Assembly (NCBI GenBank): GCA_013314755.1
Contig: JABUFA010000003.1
Span: 1-64,000 of the forward strand
Direction: 5' to 3'
Length of the DNA stretch: 64,000 nt
Source: Chthonomonadia bacterium
GTDB lineage: Bacteria > Armatimonadota > HRBIN16
Part shown: one piece after another, positions 25,398 through 34,296 of the stretch
Numbering within the stretch: the first letter of the stretch is position 1
Layout: each line of letters opens with the position of its first letter
The notes under the pieces: model-generated
Seen by the model: only the letters and a program-made list of their open reading frames with translations
The model's database searches: none
Told to the model about the DNA's origin: nothing
Translations under genes and position numbers: made by a program

Positions 25398-26273
25398 ATG
25401 CGACTGATGACACGAGTATTGACCGCGCTGGCATTGCTGGCGTTTGTGGGAGCGGCGGTGTTGCCGGTGGTGGCACAGCCCGCGACCGGCTATAAACTGC
25501 GCCGCGCCTTCAAGGTCAACGACATCCGCTACTACAAGCTGGTCATGGATATGAACGGCGAGATGCAGATGGGCGAGAACTCCATGCCACTGAACATGCA
25601 GATGGTGATGGAGTTCCGCGAGAAAGTAGCGGGTATCAAGGACGGCAAGGCGACCATCCACACCAGCTTCGAAGGCATGAAGATGTACATGAACGGGCAG
25701 GAGTTTGTCCCGCCCATGCCGCCTGATACTGACCTGAGCAAGATAATCATCACCACAGTAGTTGACGAGCGCAACAAGGTGCACGAAATCCGGGGTCTGG
25801 AACGCATGGCGATGGGCACTCCGGGAATGAGCAATATGAACCTTGGTACAGGGTTCGGTTCGCCTGCCGCCTTTCCTGAAGAGGAGGTTAAAGTAGGGGA
25901 CACGTGGGAGACCGAAATCCCCATCCCGGGTGCTCAGGACATGAAGATCACCACGAAGCAGACCTTCGTGAGCGTGGAGAAGGTCGGTGGTGTGGATGCG
26001 GCCCGCATCAAGACCGAGTTCGAAGTGCCCTTCGAGAAGTTGATGTCCGCCATGGCGGGGCAGATGCCTGCCGGAACGCCGGCGATGACCGGAACCATGA
26101 AGATGGTGGCGTACACCTATTTTGACCTCGCTACGGGCAACGTCCTGAAGATGGACGGCGATATGGTCATGAGCGTGCAGATGAGCGGCGGGCAGAACCC
26201 GCAGATGCCCCAGAACATGCAGATGAACATGACCGCCAAGATGGCTCTGACCCAGGTCAAGAAGACAAAGTAG
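25398..26273 (+). CDS. exported Met-rich protein of unknown function (DUF6263-like)
   Basis: 291 aa with a signal peptide (VLTALALLAFVGAAVLPVVAQ) and GAAAGGGG before the ATG. It is a beta-rich body with unusual methionine content (MDMNGEMQMGENSMPLNMQM; QMPQNMQMNMTAKMALTQ). It has the same layout as the preceding protein (strand-rich, a VKVGDTWETEIPIPG segment, a closing FDLATGNVLKMDGDMVMSV). The methionines might bind metal or may only reflect composition; I cannot decide from sequence. Confidence 0.78.
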   Translation: MRLMTRVLTALALLAFVGAAVLPVVAQPATGYKLRRAFKVNDIRYYKLVMDMNGEMQMGENSMPLNMQMVMEFREKVAGIKDGKATIHTSFEGMKMYMNGQEFVPPMPPDTDLSKIIITTVVDERNKVHEIRGLERMAMGTPGMSNMNLGTGFGSPAAFPEEEVKVGDTWETEIPIPGAQDMKITTKQTFVSVEKVGGVDAARIKTEFEVPFEKLMSAMAGQMPAGTPAMTGTMKMVAYTYFDLATGNVLKMDGDMVMSVQMSGGQNPQMPQNMQMNMTAKMALTQVKKTK

Positions 26274-26347
26274 TCGTCATCTCTGAGAACCTGTCACGCC
26301 CGCCTTCTTCTTGGCGGAGAGGTGGGCGTGATGTTCCTTTTTGTTCC

Positions 26348-27265
26348 ATGAGCGGACTGATTCGCCTGAGCACATACACCATGGGCTGCGATTTTGAGGT
26401 GTTCGCCTTCGGTGAGGAGAGGACGCACGTTCGCGCCGCCGCCGAAGCCGCCATTGAGGAGATCGAGCGCATTGAGCACCTGCTGAGCCATTACCTGCCC
26501 GACAGTGAAATCTCCTACATCAACGCCCACGCGGCAAACGAACCTGTGCATGTGCATCCCGAGGTGTTCGACCTGATTGCCCGGGCACTTCGCCTGTCCG
26601 AGCAGACGGAAGGGGCTTTCGATATCACGGTGATGCCTCTGATCCGCTGCTGGGGATTTTTTGAGGGTGAAGGTCGCGTTCCCGACCGACGAACGCTGGC
26701 TGAGGCGATGGAGCGCGTGGGCTTTACCCACCTGCATCTGGACCATGAAGAGAACTCTATCGCTTTCGACACGGAGGGCGTGGAGATTCATCTGGGAGCC
26801 ATCGGCAAGGGTTATGCGGTGGACAGAGCCATCGAGGTATTGCGCGAAGCAGGCGTGCCGGCGGCGATGGTGCATGGCGGACACAGCAGCGTGTGTGCCT
26901 ACGGTGGCATGCCGGGAATGCGCGGCTGGCAAGTCAACCTGCCTCATCCGCTGGAACCAGAGCGCAGTATGGCGTATCTGCTTCTGTGTGACCGGGCAAT
27001 CTCCACATCGGCATCTACCGAGCAGTTTTTCGAGCGGGGGGGACGGCGATACGGACACATTCTGGACCCGCGCTCGGGTCTGCCCGTGCAGAGCAATCTG
27101 CTATCCGTCAGCGTGCTTGCCGACGAGGCGACGGTTGCGGATGCGCTTTCCACCGCCTTTTTCGTGCTGGGCGAAGAGGGTATCCGCCGGTATGTACAGA
27201 GGTACCCGGGCGTGCAGGTCGCCATCCTGCGCCGGGAAGACGAGGGGCTGGAGTGGATACAGTGA
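26348..27265 (+). CDS. apbE: FAD:protein FMN transferase
   Basis: 305 aa. It shows the ApbE pattern: STYTMGCDFEVFAFG at the start, EIERIEHLLSHYLPDSEIS (about 40-60), GAFDITVMPLIRCWGF, the flavin/Mg site LGAIGKGYAVDRAIEVLREAG (about 158), and DPRSGLPVQSNLLSVSV with EATVADALSTAFFVLG near the end. It transfers FMN from FAD to Thr/Ser of target flavoproteins, usually at the outer face of the membrane. It lacks a clear signal peptide or lipobox, so it may act in the cytoplasm. No flavoprotein target (Rnf, Nqr) is adjacent. Confidence 0.95.
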   Translation: MSGLIRLSTYTMGCDFEVFAFGEERTHVRAAAEAAIEEIERIEHLLSHYLPDSEISYINAHAANEPVHVHPEVFDLIARALRLSEQTEGAFDITVMPLIRCWGFFEGEGRVPDRRTLAEAMERVGFTHLHLDHEENSIAFDTEGVEIHLGAIGKGYAVDRAIEVLREAGVPAAMVHGGHSSVCAYGGMPGMRGWQVNLPHPLEPERSMAYLLLCDRAISTSASTEQFFERGGRRYGHILDPRSGLPVQSNLLSVSVLADEATVADALSTAFFVLGEEGIRRYVQRYPGVQVAILRREDEGLEWIQ

Positions 27266-27368
27266 GCCTGCACAGGAGAAGTCTCATCACTCGGTGAAGT
27301 ATAATAAGTATAGTGAAGATACTCGCTGTGGATACAGCTTCCAGAGCAGTTGAAGGAGGTCGGCTTCC

Positions 27369-28730
27369 ATGTCTGAGGACAAGAACATCCGCGTATCGCG
27401 GCGTGAGTTTCTGCGCGATTCGGCGTGGGCTGCTGCCGCTGCTGCTTTTGCTTCTGCCCTGCAGGAGAGGTTAGAGGCACAGCAGAAGAAGACCCAGCCA
27501 GCAAAGCCCCAGCCCGCCAGACCGACAACCCAGCAAAGACCAGCAACGACGGCACAGCCTGCTCGCAACCTGCCTCCGGTGAACATCGGCTTTATCGGAA
27601 CGGGCACGCAGGGACAGACTCTGCTCCAGCGTCTGGTGCGCATTCCGGGCGTGCGCGTGCTGGCAGTCTGCGATATCTATCCGTCGCATCTGGCGCGTGG
27701 ACTGCGCATGGCAGGACCGCAGGCGAAAGGCTACGAGGATTACCGGCAGGTTCTGGACCGCAAGGATATTGACGCTGTCATCATCGCCACTCCTTTGCAC
27801 CTGCATGCCCCAATGACCATCGATGCTCTGCAGGCGGGCAAGCACGTGTTCTGTGAGAAGACGATGGCTTACTCGGTGGAGGATGCTCGTCGGATGGTGC
27901 AGGTGTCGCGCGAAACGGGCAAGCACCTGCAAATCGGGCATCAGCGGCACTACAGCCCCATCTACGCACACGCGCGTGAGATGATGGTGGAGCAGGAGGT
28001 CATCGGCAAGCTGGTGCACGTGCGCGCGTGGTGGCACCGCAACAACTCGTGGAGACGCCCCGTGCCCGATAAGAAGTACGAGGAGCTGCTGAACTGGCGC
28101 CTGTACCGCAAGTACTCCCAGGGACTGATGGCAGAACTTGCCAGCCACCAGATCGACGTGGTGAACTGGTTCATGGATGCGACACCCATCTCGGTGATGG
28201 GCATGGGCGGTATTGATTACTGGAAGGACGGGCGCGAAGTATGGGATAACGTGGAGGTCATCTACGAATATCCCAACGGCGTGAAGGTGGTATACACCTC
28301 CATCCTCTCCAACCAGTATGATGGCTACGCCGAGCAGTTCATGGGCGATAAGGGCACGCTGTTGCTCACCAACGAGAAGGATGGCTTCCTGTTCAAGGAG
28401 CCAACCGCCGAGGAGCTCGGCTGGGAAGAGCACGCCAAGAAGACCACCGGCAAAGGCGGAACCACCGGGCTGGTGCTGGATGTGACCGCCACCAAGAAGA
28501 AAGGCACCGGCGCGGTTATCGGTGGGCAGAAGATGGCAGCCGGCTACGAGCTGAAAGATGCCTACGTGCTGGAGCTGGAGAGCTTCGTGAACGATGTGGT
28601 TCGCAACGGACAGAAGCCTCTCTGCGATGCGGAAGTAGGCTTCAAGACGGCGGTTGCCGTGTTGATGGCGAATCAAGCCATCGAGCAGGGCATCAAGATT
28701 AACTTCACACCAGAGATGTTCCAGGTGTAG
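27369..28730 (+). CDS. Tat-exported Gfo/Idh/MocA family oxidoreductase
   Basis: 453 aa. A twin-arginine signal (VSRREFLRDSAWAAAAAAFAS) and a long Pro/Gln/Thr linker precede the NAD-binding Rossmann fold (NIGFIGTGTQGQTLLQRL, about 74-91). The catalytic region has KHVFCEKTMAYS (Lys of the EKP-like motif, with Thr-Met for Pro) and GHQRHYSPIYAHARE. The C-terminal beta-sheet domain follows. The family oxidises or reduces sugars and sugar derivatives; Tat-exported members such as Gfo carry their cofactor out with them. A GAAGGAGGT ribosome site precedes the ATG. The substrate is unknown. Confidence 0.93.
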   Translation: MSEDKNIRVSRREFLRDSAWAAAAAAFASALQERLEAQQKKTQPAKPQPARPTTQQRPATTAQPARNLPPVNIGFIGTGTQGQTLLQRLVRIPGVRVLAVCDIYPSHLARGLRMAGPQAKGYEDYRQVLDRKDIDAVIIATPLHLHAPMTIDALQAGKHVFCEKTMAYSVEDARRMVQVSRETGKHLQIGHQRHYSPIYAHAREMMVEQEVIGKLVHVRAWWHRNNSWRRPVPDKKYEELLNWRLYRKYSQGLMAELASHQIDVVNWFMDATPISVMGMGGIDYWKDGREVWDNVEVIYEYPNGVKVVYTSILSNQYDGYAEQFMGDKGTLLLTNEKDGFLFKEPTAEELGWEEHAKKTTGKGGTTGLVLDVTATKKKGTGAVIGGQKMAAGYELKDAYVLELESFVNDVVRNGQKPLCDAEVGFKTAVAVLMANQAIEQGIKINFTPEMFQV

Positions 28731-28731
28731 C

Positions 28732-28760
28732 AAAAAAGGCGGCGCAGAGATTGCGCCGCC
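28732..28760. terminator. bidirectional-looking rho-independent terminator
   Basis: Stem GGCGGCGCA / TGCGCCGCC (9 bp) with loop GAGAT, preceded by six A on the plus strand, which is a T6 tract for the minus-strand gene at 28778. It separates the convergent genes. Confidence 0.85.
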
Positions 28761-28777
28761 TGCCCCTGCATGACTGG

Positions 28778-29509
28778 TTAGAAATTGTACGAATAGTAAA
28801 CCGCAATGCTCCTTCTGCGGGCATACTCTTCTACGTCCCAGCTGGTAATCATATGCATTACCAGCACCGGGAAGAGATCAGGGTAAACACCCTGCAACCG
28901 GCTCAGCTTACGCCGAATGAAATTGTCCACCTCGTTTTTGGAGAGCTGGGACTTGCTTTCCCCAATGATGGTGACTGTTTGTCCGTTACGCCTTGCCTGT
29001 CCGAAGATATTGACTTCGATATACTGTCCCTGCTTGTCCTGGATGAATCTCCTCTTGAGCCGTTCTTCTATCATCAAGCCGTAATCGCGTGCCAGCAGGG
29101 CAGGGAGTGCCTGATACGCACGATTTTCGAGGCTGTAGCCGACTGTCGTCGCGAGACCACCCAGCTGCTTGCGAGTCTCCCGCATCTCCTCCGTGAGCCG
29201 ACGTATCTCCAGCTCATTGCGCCGTTGCGCTTCCGCGACCTCAGCGAGAGTGGCTTCGATACGTGCGAAGCGGGCTTCGGAGGCTGTCTGCGCAGATGCC
29301 TGTTGCTCTGCTATAGCCTGGAGAGTCTGGTGAATAGAGGCTATCTGGCTGTCCAGTTTCTGAAACCATTTTTCTGCCGAAGACTCCTGCAGGTGCGTAA
29401 ATGCCTCGCTGATAACCTCTGCAATAGTCTCCGCAGCGTCTGGTTCCAGCGCTTGTTTCAGCTTTTCGTAGATTTTAAGAGTGTTCAGCATCTCGCATTC
29501 CCTGCCCAC
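28778..29509 (-). CDS. coiled-coil protein with PD-(D/E)XK-like nuclease domain (DUF3782-like)
   Basis: 243 aa. A long heptad-rich coiled coil (about 45-125: IHQTLQAIAEQQASAQTASE; AEAQRRNELEIRRLTEEM) leads into a C-terminal domain with YIEVNIFGQARRNGQ and VTIIGESKSQL, where an acidic strand followed by E-x-K fits the core of a PD-(D/E)XK nuclease fold. Families of this build (DUF3782-like) are common and often multi-copy in thermophiles; their role is unknown. It lies 16 nt after the ceramidase-like gene in the same direction. Confidence 0.72.
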   Translation of the reverse strand: MGRECEMLNTLKIYEKLKQALEPDAAETIAEVISEAFTHLQESSAEKWFQKLDSQIASIHQTLQAIAEQQASAQTASEARFARIEATLAEVAEAQRRNELEIRRLTEEMRETRKQLGGLATTVGYSLENRAYQALPALLARDYGLMIEERLKRRFIQDKQGQYIEVNIFGQARRNGQTVTIIGESKSQLSKNEVDNFIRRKLSRLQGVYPDLFPVLVMHMITSWDVEEYARRRSIAVYYSYNF

Positions 29510-29525
29510 TGTCGATTATACCCTT

Positions 29526-30863
29526 TCAGCTCGCCTCCGTCGAATATGGTGTCCAGTCTGGCTCCTCTATGTCCAGCAGGTCGTATACCTCCTCGCGGAT
29601 GAGCCGTTCGCAGTCGGCAGTGACCATCAGCGTGCCATAGTAGCGATATGCCATGTCCACCTCGTAGCCGCCGATGGCGTAATCCGCCGCGGTGGGAATG
29701 TAGCCCCAGCACCCGTTGCTGTAGCCCAGAACGATGGTGGGCTGATGGGGCGACTGGCGTTCAATGTCCAGCGCATACTGCACGAACATCTCCGCCGGGA
29801 ATGCCACGAAACGAGCATCGCCAATGCGAAGCAGATGGATTTCGAAGGGCATCGTTTTCGGTTCGCCTTGCTCGACAGCAAGCAGGAGGTCCTGTGCCCA
29901 GCGTACCATGTCGCGCTTCCACATCAGCATCCCCAGCGGTGCGCCTTCTTCTTCCGCGCGTTTCCACTCCTCTTCCGCCTGGCTCAGGTACTGCTGTGCC
30001 TGCTCGCGGGAGGGGAACTGATAAGGCAGGTGCACGGTGCGAAGTGTGCCATCAATCGGCACGCCCTCTATCGGTTCGGACAGATGCGAGCCGGCAACCG
30101 TCGCCGCGCCCAGTACCTCGCCCAGTTTGCGCACATGTGTGAAGGTTGCGCCAGTGTGGATGGGGTTGATATTGCCCGCACAGCCCTGCAGGAACATCGG
30201 CATGTGGAAACCCGCACGTTTGAGGAACTCACACGCCGCGCCCGGATAGTCCGCGCTGACCCACAGGTTCTGCCCGCCCAGTACCACCGGATGCGTAGCG
30301 TAAGCCAGCATCACCGCCAGCGGAGTCTGGTCCTCGCGGTCCACGCGCAGGACGTGCACGTAAGGCTGAACGTGTCCGCCCGGGTTCTGCCCGATAACGG
30401 TCTGTCTATCGCGTCGTTCCCTGCGATTGATGCCAATCTGCACGGGCGCGCGTCCCCAGCGCAGGCTGACCGGCTCCACCATGTCCGCTGCCTGCTGTAC
30501 TGCGCCCACCACCTTGCGTGCCATCACGTTGCAGTAGTGCTCATCGCGCTCGCCCATGGTGCGGAAGGTGCGCGTGCCTGGACCGGCGTGTGTGTGCGAG
30601 CAGTTCAGCAGGATTCGCTCGTAAGGGATGCCCGTTTTGCGGTTGATACCATCCCGTATCGATTCCACCAGGTCAAAGTCCAGCGCAATTAGGTCCATGC
30701 TGACAATGCACGCCAGGCTCAGCCCATCGTCCAGCACCAGTGCGCGCGCGTAGAGCTCGTCGTGCACGCCGATGCATCCGGTGGAACGCCCGGCGTATCC
30801 GGCAAGCCACACGCCAAGGGGCGGGGTGATGTTGGTCTCACAGACGCCTGCCTTCAGTGCCAT
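29526..30863 (-). CDS. neutral/alkaline ceramidase-like N-terminal domain protein
   Basis: 445 aa, no signal peptide. It shows the family start (KAGVCETNITPPLGVWLAGYAGR), SMDLIALDFDLVESIRDGI, the metal-binding NCSHTHAGPGTRTFR (about residue 95), and the later FLQGCAGNINPIHTGATFTH. Bacterial members with only this domain are often annotated as ceramidase-like but may act on other amides or glycoconjugates. Its ATG overlaps the DUF4091 stop by one base (TAATG). Confidence 0.9.
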   Translation of the reverse strand: MALKAGVCETNITPPLGVWLAGYAGRSTGCIGVHDELYARALVLDDGLSLACIVSMDLIALDFDLVESIRDGINRKTGIPYERILLNCSHTHAGPGTRTFRTMGERDEHYCNVMARKVVGAVQQAADMVEPVSLRWGRAPVQIGINRRERRDRQTVIGQNPGGHVQPYVHVLRVDREDQTPLAVMLAYATHPVVLGGQNLWVSADYPGAACEFLKRAGFHMPMFLQGCAGNINPIHTGATFTHVRKLGEVLGAATVAGSHLSEPIEGVPIDGTLRTVHLPYQFPSREQAQQYLSQAEEEWKRAEEEGAPLGMLMWKRDMVRWAQDLLLAVEQGEPKTMPFEIHLLRIGDARFVAFPAEMFVQYALDIERQSPHQPTIVLGYSNGCWGYIPTAADYAIGGYEVDMAYRYYGTLMVTADCERLIREEVYDLLDIEEPDWTPYSTEAS

Positions 30864-33800
30864 TACCGTTCCTCCTGAGCATAGTTTGCACGCCCGCCAG
30901 CCAGCTTCTGCAGGCGTTCGATCATTCTGGCGACTTTCCGCCGATGCTCCAGCAGGGGGCGCGGGTCGGTGGTGAAGTTTGTCAGGTCTTTGGAGATGTG
31001 TTCGGGCACTTCCAACAGCTTTTGTGCCTCGGCAAGCAGGCTGGCGGGGGCTGTGCCCTGCAACCGCTCAACCAGCGCCTGCAGAATCGCGAAGTACTCG
31101 TAATCTTCCACGCCGTCGCGCAGGTTTTCCCAGCGGATGGAGGAGATGGGCGGCTGGATGGCGGGCGGATGTTGCTGATTGGGGTCGCGACGAGGCGGAT
31201 ACAGGAAGCGTCCGTCCCCGTTGCCCCAGAACTGCTTGGTGCCGACGGGAGTGCCGTATCCGGTGACGTAACTCATCGGGTCTTCCCACGGGTTCTGCAG
31301 GCTGTTGGGAAAAGCAGTGTTACTGGTCCAGTAGTTGGTCTGCCAGATAAGAATGCCCTGGATGCCGTACTGCCACGATTGCCACGCCCACAGGCGCATC
31401 TCCACCGCCGGGTGCTCGATAAACAGCCCAATGTAGGGCGCGCGCGGTCCGGTGCAGATATACCACCACACCTCTTCGCCCGCTTTGCGCCGCTCGGCGA
31501 CGCGCTCCTTCGTCCATTCCGGCGTCAGCCCGCACCATATCTCCACATGCCCATACAGCAGCGGTTCGGGCTGTTCGGTGAGCAGGCGACGGATGCCGGG
31601 CGCATGTCGGCGGATTCTCTGCATCCCCTCGATGACGAACTCATAGTCGCGCGGCTCCGGCTCGTCGAACCAGTAGACGTACGCCTTCTCCAGCCAGCCC
31701 TTTTCGCGCAGGTGGGATTCTATCTGGTGCAGGTAGTCACCAAAAAGTCGCTCATATTCCGGCGTGCCTGCTTTGAACCCGCCGAACTCGCCCTCGTAGC
31801 GCTCGTAGAAGGTGCCGCCGCCCAGCCCCTGAATGGGCAGGAGGAAGGCATTGAACTTCATCTCGTTCAGGTAGCGCTCCGCCGCGCGGTCGAACTCGGT
31901 AAAGTCCACGATAACCTTTTTCGCCTCGCCCTCGCCCTCAAATCGTACATGGATGGGTGCATAGGCGTAGAACGAGTAGGGGGCGATTCGGTGCTCCGCG
32001 AACGAGCGCATGTACAGGTCCCACACGGTGCGCTTCTGCTCGTCGGTCTGCAGATGGTGGTAGCGCTCGATCTCCCACGCACCCAGACCGAAGCCGCTGC
32101 GCAGGGTGGTCTCTTTGGGCAGGGAGAAGTCGAACACCTGAACCCTCAGCGGCACGCTCAGCCTGCCCCGATTGGTCTGGAAGGTAATGGTTCCGTTGTA
32201 GGTGCCAGCGGGTGCGCTCTCGGGGACGTGAACCAGTATCCAGATTGCCTGATTGCGCTCGTGGGGCAGGGTGAACGGCGTCTGCAGGGGTGGAAGCGGG
32301 TCGGGGTACTCGCCAGCCGTGCCGAGATTGTCGCTGGGGTGCTCGACCTGCACGGTAGCCACTTCGAACAGCTTCACCTGCGAAGCAGGGATAGTGGTTC
32401 TGGTGCTTTTCAGGTCCGAGACCGTCACTCCTTGCAGGACGGTGTTCGGATGCTTGGCACGAAGAACCACCTGCGCCGGCTCGAACTCCCCTCGCGCCGC
32501 CTCGATAAGAACAGCTGCAGAGGGCTTCCCAATGGGAGACGGGCGGTTTCGTCCCACCTTCCACGCCCCCTCGCACCACCACACCTCGCCGAAGTCGGGC
32601 GATGCCTGCAGGGGGTAGCCATAATGCGATTCATCCAGTACCATGCGTGTCACCTCAAATTGTGCTGAGTAAAGCGATGTTCTGCCCGTTGTCGCTCGTA
32701 TCTGCACGACCTGCTTTCCAGCAGGCAGTCCGGGTAGCGCGAGCGGCTGGTCCTTGGTCGCGCCGGCAGGCAGGGTGAGTTTACCGATGGGGGTCCAGCG
32801 TCCGTTAATGCCTATCGCCACCTCCACAGGAAGCGAGCGGGTGTTTCTGTTCGTCCAGCGTAATTTCCAGTCGGTATCCTGTGCCTGCCACTGCACCTTC
32901 AGCGACGGCGAGGTCTGACGCTCTTCCACGATAAGGGTGTTTCCCGTCCGTTCCGCGCCGCGGTAGTCTGTTTTCGCCTGCAGGCGCACGTAGTCCACCT
33001 GCGCATAGGCGTTGTTTCCCTCTACCTGAATGCGCACGAACAGCTGCTTTGTGGGGAACAGGGTTTCGGGTAAGGGAGCTTCTATCAGTTCCACACGGGA
33101 GCCGCGGGCAAAGCTCTGCCAGTTTTCGCCGTCTGTGCTGGCGCTCAGCACTACCGTTCCGCTTGTGTAGTAGTTGATGTTGGCGCGAATCACCGCCGAG
33201 CGCATCGGGAACGGCAGGGTATAGCGGTACACCACCTCATCGCCGGGGGACAGCACCCACCGATTGGTGTTCAGGTAGGCGCGCTGGCGCCACAGCGTTC
33301 GGTGGATATTGGAGCCGTACCAGCCGGGCTGATGGGTGTCCACATACTCGCCAGTGCGAAGCCGTTCGCCTTCGCCCAGCTCCAGCTCCCCCCAGCGGCG
33401 ATGCACCACCTGCGCAGGATACATCTCCACGCGGTCAAAGTAAACGGTTCCCTTCACGTGCCAGTGCCCCACCCGCGCAAAAAGCGGGGTGGCTTCAGGA
33501 ACACGGAAGGCAAAGCTGTATTCCTGCCACTTTGAAGATGGTCCGAAGTCACGGTTAACCAGGTTGGAACCGCTGATGATGGTGCCGCTGCCATCTGCGC
33601 GGGCGCGAAATCGGAAGACGTATGCGCTTCCCGGCGGAAGGACAAGGTCGGGTGTGCGCCAGAATGCGCTGTCTTCGCCCGTTCCATGCACTGCCAGCAC
33701 AGGCTTGCCGTCTATCGTTGTGCGCGAAACAGCGGCTTTCACATTCCAGTCGGCAGGCACGCCGCCGTCCTGACCTGCCTGCCATGCTGACAGGGGAGGC

Positions 33801-33874
33801 AACAGGTTTTGCGCCTGTGCTATGCCAGCCATGACCCCGAAAGTCACCAGTAACACGATGCCATGCGCTTTCAT
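30863..33874 (-). CDS. large exported DUF4091 protein (glycoside-hydrolase-like)
   Basis: 1003 aa with a signal peptide (GIVLLVTFGVMAGIAQA). The N-terminal third is beta-sandwich, CBM-like (AYVFRFRARADGSGTIISGSN; ANINYYTSGTVVLSASTDG). The middle has the pre-DUF4091 beta domain (APAGTYNGTITFQTNRGRLS, then VFDFSLPKETTL), a TIM-barrel-like part (KGWLEKAYVYWFDEPEPRDYE, about residues 720-740), and the C-terminal DUF4091 signature WENLRDGVEDYEYFAILQAL. The acidic pair in WFDEPEP is the best candidate for catalysis. It is translationally coupled to the ceramidase-like gene, suggesting degradation of a glycosylated lipid or glycan by the pair. Confidence 0.88.
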   Translation of the reverse strand: MKAHGIVLLVTFGVMAGIAQAQNLLPPLSAWQAGQDGGVPADWNVKAAVSRTTIDGKPVLAVHGTGEDSAFWRTPDLVLPPGSAYVFRFRARADGSGTIISGSNLVNRDFGPSSKWQEYSFAFRVPEATPLFARVGHWHVKGTVYFDRVEMYPAQVVHRRWGELELGEGERLRTGEYVDTHQPGWYGSNIHRTLWRQRAYLNTNRWVLSPGDEVVYRYTLPFPMRSAVIRANINYYTSGTVVLSASTDGENWQSFARGSRVELIEAPLPETLFPTKQLFVRIQVEGNNAYAQVDYVRLQAKTDYRGAERTGNTLIVEERQTSPSLKVQWQAQDTDWKLRWTNRNTRSLPVEVAIGINGRWTPIGKLTLPAGATKDQPLALPGLPAGKQVVQIRATTGRTSLYSAQFEVTRMVLDESHYGYPLQASPDFGEVWWCEGAWKVGRNRPSPIGKPSAAVLIEAARGEFEPAQVVLRAKHPNTVLQGVTVSDLKSTRTTIPASQVKLFEVATVQVEHPSDNLGTAGEYPDPLPPLQTPFTLPHERNQAIWILVHVPESAPAGTYNGTITFQTNRGRLSVPLRVQVFDFSLPKETTLRSGFGLGAWEIERYHHLQTDEQKRTVWDLYMRSFAEHRIAPYSFYAYAPIHVRFEGEGEAKKVIVDFTEFDRAAERYLNEMKFNAFLLPIQGLGGGTFYERYEGEFGGFKAGTPEYERLFGDYLHQIESHLREKGWLEKAYVYWFDEPEPRDYEFVIEGMQRIRRHAPGIRRLLTEQPEPLLYGHVEIWCGLTPEWTKERVAERRKAGEEVWWYICTGPRAPYIGLFIEHPAVEMRLWAWQSWQYGIQGILIWQTNYWTSNTAFPNSLQNPWEDPMSYVTGYGTPVGTKQFWGNGDGRFLYPPRRDPNQQHPPAIQPPISSIRWENLRDGVEDYEYFAILQALVERLQGTAPASLLAEAQKLLEVPEHISKDLTNFTTDPRPLLEHRRKVARMIERLQKLAGGRANYAQEER

Positions 33875-34105
33875 CTGTGCATAGCTCCTGTTCTTCGGAA
33901 GGTTTGCTTGGTGCGGTACTTGGCGGTGGGGAAGCAGGTTTCCTGCAGAACGAATTGCTCAAACTGAACATATCGCCTCACAGGGGCGCACTTGCACCGG
34001 CTCAGCTCCCCATAAAGGGATCTCAGATGACACCCGGCAAGGGGGCGACGTTAGCAAGTGCAGGGGCACGTGCTTGCGCGTGCCCTGATCGTTTAATCTC
34101 AAGAA

Positions 34106-34123
34106 AATATCTTCGAAAATATT
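34106..34123. promoter_or_regulatory. near-perfect 18-bp palindrome, candidate operator
   Basis: AATATCTTCGAAAATATT, symmetric around TTCGAA with one mismatched pair. It ends 11 nt upstream of the TTGACA box of the prepilin promoter, a typical place for an activator or repressor site. The rest of the 33875-34296 gap holds only the promoter and the leader. Confidence 0.35.
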
Positions 34124-34134
34124 CCCCAAACTAC

Positions 34135-34163
34135 TTGACAAGTGTGGCGCAGGTTGGTATGCT
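34135..34163 (+). promoter_or_regulatory. sigma-70-type promoter of the prepilin-like gene
   Basis: TTGACA, 17-nt spacer, TATGCT. The predicted start near 34170 leaves a leader of about 125 nt, which can form at least one hairpin (GATTGGG / CCCAATC around 34238-34260). The leader does not match a riboswitch class I know. Confidence 0.8.
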
Positions 34164-34296
34164 TAAGGTGTGAATACGTATTCTCAAGCGATGTTGGTTG
34201 CTTATTCCTGAGAGTACGGCGACAACGAAGTCGGCTAAGACAGATTGGGTACCATTGCCCAATCGTTAGCATATCACGTCAAAGGGGGTATTTCAC

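Noticed and set aside
24504-25784. Minus-strand ORF of 426 aa across two exported protein genes
   Set aside because: It spans the junction of two genes with good ribosome sites and has the His/Leu-rich antisense composition.
27471-28733. Minus-strand ORF of 420 aa opposite the Gfo/Idh/MocA gene
   Set aside because: Antisense shadow; the plus frame has Tat and Rossmann motifs.
30857-32668. Plus-strand ORF of 603 aa opposite the DUF4091 gene
   Set aside because: Antisense shadow; the minus frame carries the signal peptide and the DUF4091 signature.
34170-34296. Leader of the prepilin gene as a c-di-GMP riboswitch
   Set aside because: The conserved GEMM core elements and tetraloop receptor pairing could not be found.
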